Below, one piece after another: positions 1 to 6,733 of a DNA stretch of 10,435 bases. The DNA is taken from the NCBI GenBank assembly GCA_016744275.1, contig JADGEP010000078.1, positions 1-10,435 of the forward strand, written 5' to 3'. Within the stretch, counting starts at the first letter, position 1; the number at the start of each line of letters is the position of its first letter. The translations under genes and the position numbers were made by a program. The notes under the pieces are model-generated. The model did not search any database. It saw only the letters and a list, made by a program, of their open reading frames with translations, and was not told where the DNA came from. Source of the stretch: Candidatus Krumholzibacteriia bacterium (GTDB taxonomy: Bacteria; Krumholzibacteriota; Krumholzibacteriia; LZORAL124-64-63).

Positions 1-259
1 GTGCTAAGCCAATACCTCGGAACGGGTTCGCACCACACGACCAGAACCGGGTCAGCCCGCATGCTAACTTGCACCCTAAACGTCTTCTGCAATCATTGCA
101 CCAGACACAATCTCCGAGGCACAACCTATTGGTTTGGCCGCGTAAGGGGTCCGCGGTTTGGGGGCTCCTTCGTTTTTGGGCCAACCCCGCCCGATTGTGT
201 TATCTTTTTCCCATCAATTCGCTTCCTCTTCGAATCCTCAATTTACCGCGGAAGGCATC
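1..259. other. Non-coding left flank upstream of the efflux operon
   Basis: I see no supportable gene here. Open frames cross the stretch, but none has a ribosome binding site or recognisable protein. One runs from the left edge through 441 and another from 69 to 395; both are in other frames of the channel gene. Composition becomes T-rich at about 200-245, as expected for a promoter and leader. A short hairpin (CGGG, loop TCAG, CCCG) lies near 48-59 but has no T-run and is too small to call. The upstream gene, if any, lies outside the window. Confidence 0.5.
176..206 (+). promoter_or_regulatory. Candidate promoter of the RND efflux operon
   Basis: A TATCTT hexamer at 201-206 is preceded by TG at 198-199, giving an extended -10 pattern (TG-N-TATCTT). 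A weak -35-like TTGGGC lies at 176-181 with 19 bases between. Transcription would start near 213, leaving a leader of about 47 bases before the ATG at 260. This is the best sigma-70-like match in the flank, but the -35 is poor. No operator repeat or adjacent regulator gene shows how the pump would be controlled. Confidence 0.3.
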
Positions 260-1894
260 ATGCCCAGATACCTGCAATCCATCTCCGGATGGGTTTTCTG
301 TCTGTTCTGCCCAGCACTGGTTGTTGCGGCCGAAAGCGAGCCGCCCAAACTGTCGGCTCAAACAATTCTGTCGGCCAGCCCCGACAGCGCCCTGACAGCG
401 GCATTGCATCAGTTGCCCGGCGAATATTTGCACCTGGATGATGCCGTGGTGCGCGCGGCCCAACAGGCCACCGACACCCGTGTTGCCGAAGCCGTGATGG
501 TCGCAGCCGGCCAGTCAGTGAGGCGCGAAAAAGGGGCCTTCGATCCTGAACTTTTCGGATCAGCAGACTGGTCCGGTGCGGACACACCGTCAGCTTCGCT
601 CTTTGCCGGGGCCGACGTCCTGAAAACCGAGACGACCAAACTCGAGGCGGGCGCCCGCATGCGCCTGGCTTTGGGTACGGAGCTGAGCGCGAGCCTGAAC
701 TCCCTGCAACTGGGTTCCAATTCGGCCTTCGCCTCGTTGGATCCAGAATACCAGGCCTTCGGCTCGTTGTCCGTGCGCCAGCCTCTACTCAAGGGTTTTG
801 GGCCCTCGGCGCGCAGTGACCTCAGCTTTGCCGAGCGCAACCTCGAGGCCGCCAGCGCCCGTTACGATGCCGCCTTGTTGGCCGTGCGGGCTGACGTGGA
901 AATCCTGTACTGGCAGCTGTTCGCCGCCGAGCGCAACCACGCCGTGACCCTGATCATTCGCGACCGCGCCGATGCCTTTCTGGCCGACACCCAACTGCGA
1001 GCCAAGGCAGGCATGATCGGGCCCAGCCAGGTCGCCAACGCCGAATTTTTCCTGACCGAGGCCGAGCAGGCGTTGCTGGACACCGAAGAACAATTGGACC
1101 TGTACAGCGATCGCCTGGCCAGCCTGATGGGCCAACGTTCGGACGCCCTTCGTTACCGGGCAGTCGACGAACCTCCGCGGCAGTTTTACGTTGCGGACCA
1201 GGACTCTTTGGTGGCAGTGGCCCTGCGCTTGAATCCGGATCTGCAGGCGATGGCTCGCGAAGCCGACGCCATGCGGGCCCTCGAACATGGCGCCAAATGG
1301 GACGCCCGTCCCACTCTCGATGTGATCGGCAGCCTGGGCGGCAATGGCCTATCTGGCACCGCGCAGGACGTGTTTTTCCCCGGTGATCCCAATCCCGTGC
1401 GCACCGCCATTGATGGCGGACGCGGCGATAGCATCGACAACGTCCTGGGCCGGGACTACCCGACGTGGAATGTGGGCTTTGTTTTTGCCGTACCCCTGGG
1501 CAACCGCGAGGGCAAGGGCGAACGCGAACGCGTGCGGGCTGAAGTGGTCCGGGCCGAGCAGCAGCTGTTGGCCGCCCAGCGCTCCTTTGCCGAACAAGTG
1601 CGCGCCCAGCATCGCGAATTGGCTCGCGGTCAGAAACGCATGGCGCTGGCAACCCGCGGCGCCGACGCCTCGATCAAACAGGTGGAAATCAGCTTGATTG
1701 AATACCGCAACGGTCGCTCGACCGCCTTTGAAGTCGTGCGCCTGGCGGCTGACCTGGCCACCGCTCAACAACGATACTCCGCAGCCTTGGTGCGCACTGC
1801 GCGCGCCGCTGCCATCCTGCGTCAACTCACCGGTGGTTGGTACTCCGGCACAACAACGGGCACCGACCCGATCACCAGGGAGAACGGATCTTGA
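260..1894 (+). CDS. TolC-family outer membrane efflux channel
   Basis: This gene encodes the outer-membrane channel of the tripartite RND exporter; TolC-family trimers form a barrel plus a long periplasmic alpha-helical tunnel. The 544-residue protein begins with a Sec signal peptide (hydrophobic residues about 8-24, likely cleavage after V-A-A at 22-24). Two OEP-type halves follow, each with long Ala/Glu/Arg/Gln-rich helices, at roughly residues 60-320 and 330-535. The motif VRQPLLKGFG, typical of the family, starts near residue 172, and the C-terminal helix has the usual YRNGRSTAFEVVRLAADL pattern. I chose the ATG at 260 because GGAAGG ends four bases upstream and the signal peptide starts there. 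An in-frame ATG at 158 would add 34 residues that bury the signal and lack a ribosome site. The stop overlaps the next start. The family is secure; the substrate is unknown. Confidence 0.93.
   Translation: MPRYLQSISGWVFCLFCPALVVAAESEPPKLSAQTILSASPDSALTAALHQLPGEYLHLDDAVVRAAQQATDTRVAEAVMVAAGQSVRREKGAFDPELFGSADWSGADTPSASLFAGADVLKTETTKLEAGARMRLALGTELSASLNSLQLGSNSAFASLDPEYQAFGSLSVRQPLLKGFGPSARSDLSFAERNLEAASARYDAALLAVRADVEILYWQLFAAERNHAVTLIIRDRADAFLADTQLRAKAGMIGPSQVANAEFFLTEAEQALLDTEEQLDLYSDRLASLMGQRSDALRYRAVDEPPRQFYVADQDSLVAVALRLNPDLQAMAREADAMRALEHGAKWDARPTLDVIGSLGGNGLSGTAQDVFFPGDPNPVRTAIDGGRGDSIDNVLGRDYPTWNVGFVFAVPLGNREGKGERERVRAEVVRAEQQLLAAQRSFAEQVRAQHRELARGQKRMALATRGADASIKQVEISLIEYRNGRSTAFEVVRLAADLATAQQRYSAALVRTARAAAILRQLTGGWYSGTTTGTDPITRENGS
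1877..1894 (+). promoter_or_regulatory. RBS and TTG start of the adaptor, overlapping the channel stop
   Basis: AGGGAG at 1877-1882 lies eight bases before a TTG at 1891. The four bases TTGA at 1891-1894 hold both the adaptor start (TTG) and the channel stop (TGA). This decides the adaptor start: from TTG the protein opens directly with a lipoprotein signal peptide. The in-frame ATG at 1837 would give an 18-residue polar extension and no ribosome site. The arrangement suggests translational coupling. Confidence 0.8.
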
Positions 1895-2976
1895 AACAGC
1901 CAAACTTGACCTCTGCATTTTGTCTGTCGGCTCTCTTGGGCCTGACGATACTGACAGCCGGATGCGGTGAAGAAGATGGGGCGGCCGGCGGTCAGTTCCA
2001 ACGCCCGCCCACTCCGGTGGAAGCGTCCCTGGTGACAGGCAGTTCGGTGACCGACAATTTCACCACCGTCGGTACGACCGACGCCAGCGCGTCGATCACC
2101 GTGACCAGTGAGATCAACGGTATTGTCACCGCAATTCCGTTTCGGGAAGGTGGACGACTGGAAGCTGGCGACGTGATCGCCCGCCTGGATGATGATCAGT
2201 TGAAGGCCGAAGCCAAACGCGCGGGTGCCCTCAAAGACCAACGGCATGCCGCCTGGAAACGGGTCAAATCCATCGTCGACCAGGGTGCTGGTGCGCCTCA
2301 GGATCTGGACGATGCCGTGGCGGCCCTGAAGGTCGCGGAAGCCGACCTGGCCCTGGCCAAAACGCGCCTGAACAAATCTCGCATCACGGCTCCCTTCAAT
2401 GGCTTGGCTGGAAAGCGACATGTCAGTCGCGGCGCCTATTTGCGGGCCGGCGACCCCATCACCGATCTGGCCCAAATTGACCAGTTGCGGGTGACATTCG
2501 CGGTGCCCGAGCGTTTGCTGAGCTCGATGCGCCTGGGAGCCAAAATCTCCCTGCAGACCACCGCCTTTCCCGACCACCAACTCACCGGCACCATCGATGT
2601 GATCGAGCCGCAGCTGGATCCGGTGAGCCGCAACGTGGGCCTCGTCGCCTTGGTGCCCAATCCGGGCGAACTGTTGCGACCGGGCATGTCGGCCACCATC
2701 ACGGCAGTACTCAAGGAACGCGCTCGCGCCCTGACGGTGCCCAGTGCGGCGGTATTTGTGGAAGGCGGCCAAGCCTTTGTCTACATCATCAAACCTGACA
2801 GCGTGGTGACCCGCGCGCCGGTCACTTTGGGCACCCGTTTGGCGGGCATTGTCGAGGTGACCGAAGGCGTCAGTGATGGCCAACAGGTTGTCCGGGCCGG
2901 GCACCAAAAATTGTACGAAGGCGCCAAGGTGGCGCCGGTGGTTGCCGGCGATGACAGTGTGGGAGCGGCCCAATGA
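1891..2976 (+). CDS. RND efflux periplasmic adaptor (membrane fusion) lipoprotein
   Basis: The adaptor links the inner-membrane RND pump to the outer-membrane channel. The 361-residue protein has a lipoprotein signal peptide with a lipobox T-A-G-C and the acylated cysteine at residue 25. Residue 26 is Gly, not the Asp that retains lipoproteins at the inner membrane in enterics. The first half of the lipoyl domain is at about 77-100 (GIVTAIPFREGGRLEAGDVI). A short alpha-helical hairpin follows at about 103-164, then the second lipoyl half (SRITAPFNGLAGKRHVSRGA, from about 163), a beta-barrel domain at about 198-280, and a membrane-proximal domain ending near 350. This is the HlyD/AcrA-MexA (TIGR01730-type) order at normal length. 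The start is TTG, overlapping the channel stop; the TGA stop overlaps the permease ATG. Family assignment is firm, substrate unknown. Confidence 0.93.
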   Translation: MKQPNLTSAFCLSALLGLTILTAGCGEEDGAAGGQFQRPPTPVEASLVTGSSVTDNFTTVGTTDASASITVTSEINGIVTAIPFREGGRLEAGDVIARLDDDQLKAEAKRAGALKDQRHAAWKRVKSIVDQGAGAPQDLDDAVAALKVAEADLALAKTRLNKSRITAPFNGLAGKRHVSRGAYLRAGDPITDLAQIDQLRVTFAVPERLLSSMRLGAKISLQTTAFPDHQLTGTIDVIEPQLDPVSRNVGLVALVPNPGELLRPGMSATITAVLKERARALTVPSAAVFVEGGQAFVYIIKPDSVVTRAPVTLGTRLAGIVEVTEGVSDGQQVVRAGHQKLYEGAKVAPVVAGDDSVGAAQ

Positions 2977-5900
2977 AACTGAGTGAAATCGCCATCAAGC
3001 GGCCGGTTTTTGCCACGGTGATGAGCCTGACGATCATCCTGGTGGGCTACATTTCGTTCACCCGCTTGCCGGTGCGCGAATATCCGGAAACCGATCCGCC
3101 CATTGTTTCAGTAACGACCATCTACCGGGGCGCGAGTCCCAATGTGGTGGAGACCGAAATCACCGATGTGCTGGAAGACCAGTTCTCAACCATTGAATCG
3201 GTCAAGACCATCACCAGCAGCAGCCGCGAGCAGGGTTCGGTCATCACCATCGAGTTCGAATTGACTCGCGATGTGGATGAAGCGGCCAACGACGTGCGCG
3301 ATCGGGTTTCACGGGTCGGTGGGTTGTTGCCGCGGGCAGCTGATGACCCCATCGTGGCCAAGGTGGATGTGAACGCGCAGCCGATCATCTGGCTGGCCGT
3401 TTCCAGTGACAAGCACACCACCCTGGAGTTGTCCGGCTATTCGGACCGCATTCTCAAGGAACGCCTGCAACGCCTGCCCGGCGTGGGCAACGTTTTCATT
3501 GGCGGCGAACGCCGCTACGCCATGCGGGTCTGGATCGACCCTCTGCGCCTGGCCGTCTACGGCCTGACGGTGCAGGATGTGGAAGCGGCCATCCGGACCG
3601 AAAATGCGGAAATTCCCGGCGGCCGGGTGGAAGGAACAGCCCGCGAATTCGCTGTTCGCACCCGAGGTGAGCTCAATACACCCGAAGGGTTTGGAGATAT
3701 CATTGTCTCCCATGTCGGGGATCAAATCGTGCGCCTGAACCAAGTTGCCGAAGTGGAAGTCGGACCTGAAGACGAGCGCACCATCACCCGTTTCAACGAT
3801 CTGCCCAGTGTGGGCCTGGGTATCGTGAAACAGAAACAGGCCTCGACCCTGGATGTGGCCGCCGCCATTCGCGGCGCCATTCCGGAGTTGCAAACCCTGC
3901 TGCCGGCGGGCATGCGCATCGAGATGGCCTTCGACTCATCCGACTTCATCCAGTCGTCGGTGGACGAGGTCAAAAAGACAATCATCATCGCCATGTGCCT
4001 GGTGGTGCTGGTGGTGTTTGTTTTTCTCAAGAGTTTGCGCGCCACGGTGATCCCCATTTTGGCCATTCCGGTCTCGATTATTGGTGCCTTTTCGGTGGCT
4101 TTTGCTCTGGGTTTCACCATCAACATCCTGACCCTTTTGGCCCTGGTATTGGCCATCGGGTTGGTGGTTGACGATGCCATCGTGGTTTTGGAAAACGTGG
4201 TGCGGCATGTGGAAATGGGCAAATCGAGGCGCCGGGCAGCCTTTGACGGCACCCGGGAAATCGGTTTTGCGGTGGTCGCCACCACCATCTCCCTGGTGGC
4301 AGTCTTTGTACCGGTGGCTTTCCTGACGGGCTCGGTCGGCCGGCTGTTCCGTGAATTTGGCATCACTTTGGCCGTGGCGGTGATGTTGTCCTCCTTTGTG
4401 GCCCTGACCCTGACGCCGGTGCTGTGTTCGCGCATCCTCAAGCGGGTCGATCCTGATCACAAACGCAGCTGGGCCGAACGCAGTTTTGACAGTTTCTTCG
4501 ACGGGCTGGGACGGGCCTACGAAGCGACTCTCGCGGTGTGCCTGCGCCTCAAACCATTGGTGCTGCTGTGTGGGCTGGGGCTGGTCGCCGTGGCGGTCTG
4601 GATGTTCGGCGAATTGCCCGAAGAACTGGTGCCCGTGGAAGACCGCGGCACCGCCTTCGGCATCGTGCTGGCCCCCGAAGGCTCGACGCTGGAATACACA
4701 GACCGTTACATGAAAATGGCCGAAGAAATGCTGCTGCCGTTGCCCGAACGTGATGGCCTCTTCACCGCTACGGGGCTCGGCTTCAGCGGCCCCGGGCGCG
4801 TCACCAACGGTTTCATATTCCTGAACCTCAAACCCCACAGCGAGCGCGACCGTTCGCAGCAGGAAATCGTGGGCCAGATGTTCCCTCGCTTGTTGGGCAT
4901 TCCCGGTGTGCTGGCCTTTTTGGTCAATCCGCCCAGCTTGGGCAGCGATTTCAGCGGCTCGAACGTGCAGTATGTGCTGCAGGCCGACAGCTACGAAGAG
5001 TTGGGCCAGGCCGTGGGCATCATGATGGCCAAGGCCGGTGAGTTGGGCTACCTGATCAATCTCGATACCGATCTGCGCCTGAACAAGCCGGAGTTGCAGA
5101 TCAACATCGACCGCGAGCGGGCCTCGGGTCTGGGTGTCTCGGTGACGGATATCGGCACCACCCTGGAGACTTATCTTGGTGGCCGGGTGGTCGGCAACTT
5201 CAAACGCGGCGCCAAACAGTACGATGTCATTGCCCAGATGCGGGCCGAGGGTCGGGCCACGCCCGACATCATCGACCAGATCTACATCCGGGGCAGTGGC
5301 GGTTTGGTGCAGTTGGCCAACGTCGTCAATGTTGTGGAAACCGTAGCGCCCAAGGAACTGAATCATTTTAACCGCGTGCGTTCAGCCACCATCACGGCCA
5401 ACCTGGCGCCAGGTGTGGGCATCGGTCAGGCCTTGGACGATCTGGACAACATCTGGCGCAACGATTTGCCCTCGACGGTGAAACGCGATCTGGGCGGCCA
5501 GTCGCGCGAATACCGCGACAGCAAGGGCACGCTGTACTTCATGTTCGTGCTGGCGTTGGTCTTCATCTTCCTGGTGCTGTCGGCGCAGTTCGAGAGTTTC
5601 ATCGACCCGATGACGATTCTGCTGACGGTGCCGCTGGCCATCTTTGGCGCCCTGCTTTCGCTGTGGCTGTTCGACCAGACGTTGAACATCTTCTCGCGCA
5701 TTGGGCTGATCATGTTGATCGGGCTGGTGACAAAAAACGCGATCCTGATCGTGGAATTTGCCAACCAGTTGCGTTCGCGCGGACGGGATATTCAAACGGC
5801 GGTGGTCGAGGCGGCCAGCATCCGATTGCGGCCCATTTTGATGACCTCGTTCTCGACTGTGTTTGGCATCATGCCCATCGCCATTGGCATGGGGCCGGGT

Positions 5901-6071
5901 GCCGAGTCGCGGCAACCGCTGGGAATTGTGGTTGTGGGCGGGGTGCTGTTTGCGACGTTTCTGACATTGTTGTTGGTGCCGGTGGTGTATACGTTGCTGG
6001 CGCGGTTCTCGAAGGCTGATCGGGTGGGCGAAGCAGAAGACAATACGCCGGCTGAGGCTGCCGTTCTCTGA
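2973..6071 (+). CDS. HAE1-family RND efflux permease (AcrB/MexF-like)
   Basis: This is the proton-driven inner-membrane transporter of the tripartite pump, expected to work as a trimer that takes substrates from the periplasm and membrane. It has 1032 residues, the normal HAE1 length. TM1 is at about 11-30 after the typical MKLSEIAIKRPVFA start. A periplasmic porter/docking loop follows, then TM2 at about 335-353 and TM3-TM6. A second large loop precedes TM8-TM12 at about 850-1010. All proton-relay residues of AcrB are present: D400 and D401 in GLVVDDAIVVLENV (AcrB D407/D408), K921 in GLVTKNAIL (K940), and R951 and T958 in RLRPILMTS (R971/T978). These motifs exclude heavy-metal CusA-type and SecDF-type relatives. 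GGGAG at 2961-2965 is seven bases before the ATG, which overlaps the adaptor stop (ATGA). Drug, solvent or metabolite export is plausible; the sequence does not show which. Confidence 0.96.
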   Translation: MKLSEIAIKRPVFATVMSLTIILVGYISFTRLPVREYPETDPPIVSVTTIYRGASPNVVETEITDVLEDQFSTIESVKTITSSSREQGSVITIEFELTRDVDEAANDVRDRVSRVGGLLPRAADDPIVAKVDVNAQPIIWLAVSSDKHTTLELSGYSDRILKERLQRLPGVGNVFIGGERRYAMRVWIDPLRLAVYGLTVQDVEAAIRTENAEIPGGRVEGTAREFAVRTRGELNTPEGFGDIIVSHVGDQIVRLNQVAEVEVGPEDERTITRFNDLPSVGLGIVKQKQASTLDVAAAIRGAIPELQTLLPAGMRIEMAFDSSDFIQSSVDEVKKTIIIAMCLVVLVVFVFLKSLRATVIPILAIPVSIIGAFSVAFALGFTINILTLLALVLAIGLVVDDAIVVLENVVRHVEMGKSRRRAAFDGTREIGFAVVATTISLVAVFVPVAFLTGSVGRLFREFGITLAVAVMLSSFVALTLTPVLCSRILKRVDPDHKRSWAERSFDSFFDGLGRAYEATLAVCLRLKPLVLLCGLGLVAVAVWMFGELPEELVPVEDRGTAFGIVLAPEGSTLEYTDRYMKMAEEMLLPLPERDGLFTATGLGFSGPGRVTNGFIFLNLKPHSERDRSQQEIVGQMFPRLLGIPGVLAFLVNPPSLGSDFSGSNVQYVLQADSYEELGQAVGIMMAKAGELGYLINLDTDLRLNKPELQINIDRERASGLGVSVTDIGTTLETYLGGRVVGNFKRGAKQYDVIAQMRAEGRATPDIIDQIYIRGSGGLVQLANVVNVVETVAPKELNHFNRVRSATITANLAPGVGIGQALDDLDNIWRNDLPSTVKRDLGGQSREYRDSKGTLYFMFVLALVFIFLVLSAQFESFIDPMTILLTVPLAIFGALLSLWLFDQTLNIFSRIGLIMLIGLVTKNAILIVEFANQLRSRGRDIQTAVVEAASIRLRPILMTSFSTVFGIMPIAIGMGPGAESRQPLGIVVVGGVLFATFLTLLLVPVVYTLLARFSKADRVGEAEDNTPAEAAVL

Positions 6072-6085
6072 TTCGCAGCAAAAGC

Positions 6086-6120
6086 AAAGGACCGGTGCCC
6101 ATGGGCGCCGGTCCTTTTTT
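6086..6120. terminator. Intrinsic terminator, probably bidirectional
   Basis: A 14-bp stem (6086-6099 with 6104-6117, one G-T pair) with a CATG loop is followed by a T-run ending at 6120. It starts 15 bases after the permease stop. On the minus strand the same stem is followed by TTTGCTTTTG, so it can also end the dps transcript, whose stop codon lies about 30 bases away. Confidence 0.92.
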
Positions 6121-6151
6121 GTTGATGTTCCGGCCGATCACATCGGATTGA

Positions 6152-6595
6152 TCAGTCCAAATGCGACCGCAACATCCACGCGTTTTTCTGGTGCACTTCC
6201 TGCCGGCGAATGGCCAGGTCGGCGGTCACGTCGTCGCCGGCTTCGTCTGCCATCCGGCCCAGGGACTTGGCGGCTGCCACGACCTTCAACTGGTCGGCGG
6301 CGAGGTGCTCGATCATTTCAACAGCCTTGGCGCCCGGCACCGCTTCATCCAGGCTGGTTAAAGCCGCGTACTCCGAAAAGCTGCCCGGTGCGTAGGCACC
6401 CAGGGCCCGGATGCGTTCGGCCACTTCGTCCACGGCCAAGGCCAACTCGTCGTACTGGGCTTCGAACATCGTGTGCAGGCTGTTGAACATGGGCCCGGTC
6501 ACGTTCCAGTGGTAGTTGTGGGTCTTGAGGTACAGGGCGTAGCTGTCGGCCAGAAGGATGGCGGCGCTGTTGGCGATTTCCTTGTTCTTGCTCAT
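6152..6595 (-). CDS. dps: Dps-type DNA-protection ferritin-like protein (ferroxidase)
   Basis: Dps proteins form dodecameric shells that oxidise Fe(II), preferably with hydrogen peroxide, and store the iron; many also bind DNA. The predicted protein is 147 residues, a short Dps (E. coli 167) with a brief MSKNK start instead of a long lysine-rich tail. It is one ferritin-like four-helix bundle. The inter-subunit ferroxidase ligands are all present with the exact family spacing: H29 (YHWNVTGP), H41, E45 (Asp in Listeria and E. coli), D56 and E60 (DEVAERI). The C-terminal KNAWMLRSHL is also typical. The start is the ATG at 6595, eight bases after AAAGGA on the minus strand; an upstream in-frame ATG at 6667 would run back through the ribosome site and predicted promoter. 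It is divergent from oxyR, with an OxyR-like operator between, so peroxide induction is likely. DNA binding is uncertain because of the short tail. Confidence 0.93.
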   Translation of the reverse strand: MSKNKEIANSAAILLADSYALYLKTHNYHWNVTGPMFNSLHTMFEAQYDELALAVDEVAERIRALGAYAPGSFSEYAALTSLDEAVPGAKAVEMIEHLAADQLKVVAAAKSLGRMADEAGDDVTADLAIRRQEVHQKNAWMLRSHLD

Positions 6596-6658
6596 GGTGA
6601 TGGTCCTTTCGAGGCGCCCTGGTGGGCTTTCTTGGGGTTTCCGTCTCTCGTTGAAGCC

Positions 6659-6687
6659 AAGATACATCTACCAGAATCATATATCTA
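6659..6687 (-). promoter_or_regulatory. Predicted dps promoter
   Basis: Reading the minus strand, TAGATA (6687-6682) and TATCTT (6664-6659) match the -35 and -10 consensus at four of six positions each and are separated by exactly 17 bases. The start of transcription would be near 6652, giving a leader of about 57 bases. The -35 abuts the proposed OxyR site, which is the usual position for activation by OxyR contacting RNA polymerase. A weak -35 is expected of an activator-dependent promoter. Confidence 0.5.
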
Positions 6688-6724
6688 ATCGATTGTATTT
6701 GTATTTAAGATAGATCTGATCTAT
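6688..6724. promoter_or_regulatory. Predicted tandem OxyR operator between dps and oxyR
   Basis: The established OxyR site is two ATAGNTNNNANCTAT elements separated by seven bases, bound by a tetramer. At 6710-6724 all ten conserved positions of one element are present (ATAG, T, A, CTAT in the right register). Exactly 22 bases away, at 6688-6702, a second element matches seven of ten positions. The strong element lies inside a perfect 27-bp palindrome (6704-6730). The site sits between the dps -35 and the oxyR start codon, which suggests activation of dps and autoregulation of oxyR. Confidence 0.7.
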
Positions 6725-6730
6725 CTTAAA
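6704..6730. repeat. Perfect 27-bp palindrome just upstream of oxyR
   Basis: The arms TTTAAGATAGATC (6704-6716) and GATCTATCTTAAA (6718-6730) are exact reverse complements around a single central T at 6717. The palindrome ends three bases before the oxyR ATG. Its core is the OxyR-like element. It is AT-rich within GC-rich surroundings and lacks a T-run, so an operator explains it better than a terminator. Confidence 0.95.
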
Positions 6731-6733
6731 ACC

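Noticed and set aside
158..259. N-terminal extension of the channel protein from an ATG at 158
   Set aside because: It would place 34 residues ahead of a clear signal peptide, run through the promoter candidate, and use a start without a ribosome site.
1..441. Plus-strand open frame from the left edge into the channel gene
   Set aside because: It has no ribosome site, an Arg/Cys/Pro-rich composition without a domain, and overlaps the supported channel gene in another frame.
1822..2973. Long minus-strand open frame opposite the adaptor gene
   Set aside because: It is an antisense shadow of a firmly identified adaptor. The product has low-complexity composition rich in His, Gly and Arg and no recognisable domain.
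3936..5366. 476-codon minus-strand open frame opposite the RND permease
   Set aside because: The translation is His/Gln-rich and resembles the complement of a GC-rich membrane protein gene; the plus strand carries conserved AcrB motifs throughout.
6134..6146. Small inverted repeat CCGAT-CAC-ATCGG between the terminator and the dps stop
   Set aside because: The arms are five bases with a three-base loop and there is no T-run on either strand; the strong hairpin at 6086-6120 already explains termination.
6704..6730. Palindrome as a terminator or IS end
   Set aside because: There is no T-run, it lies directly in front of a start codon, no transposase or target duplication is nearby, and its core matches the OxyR consensus.
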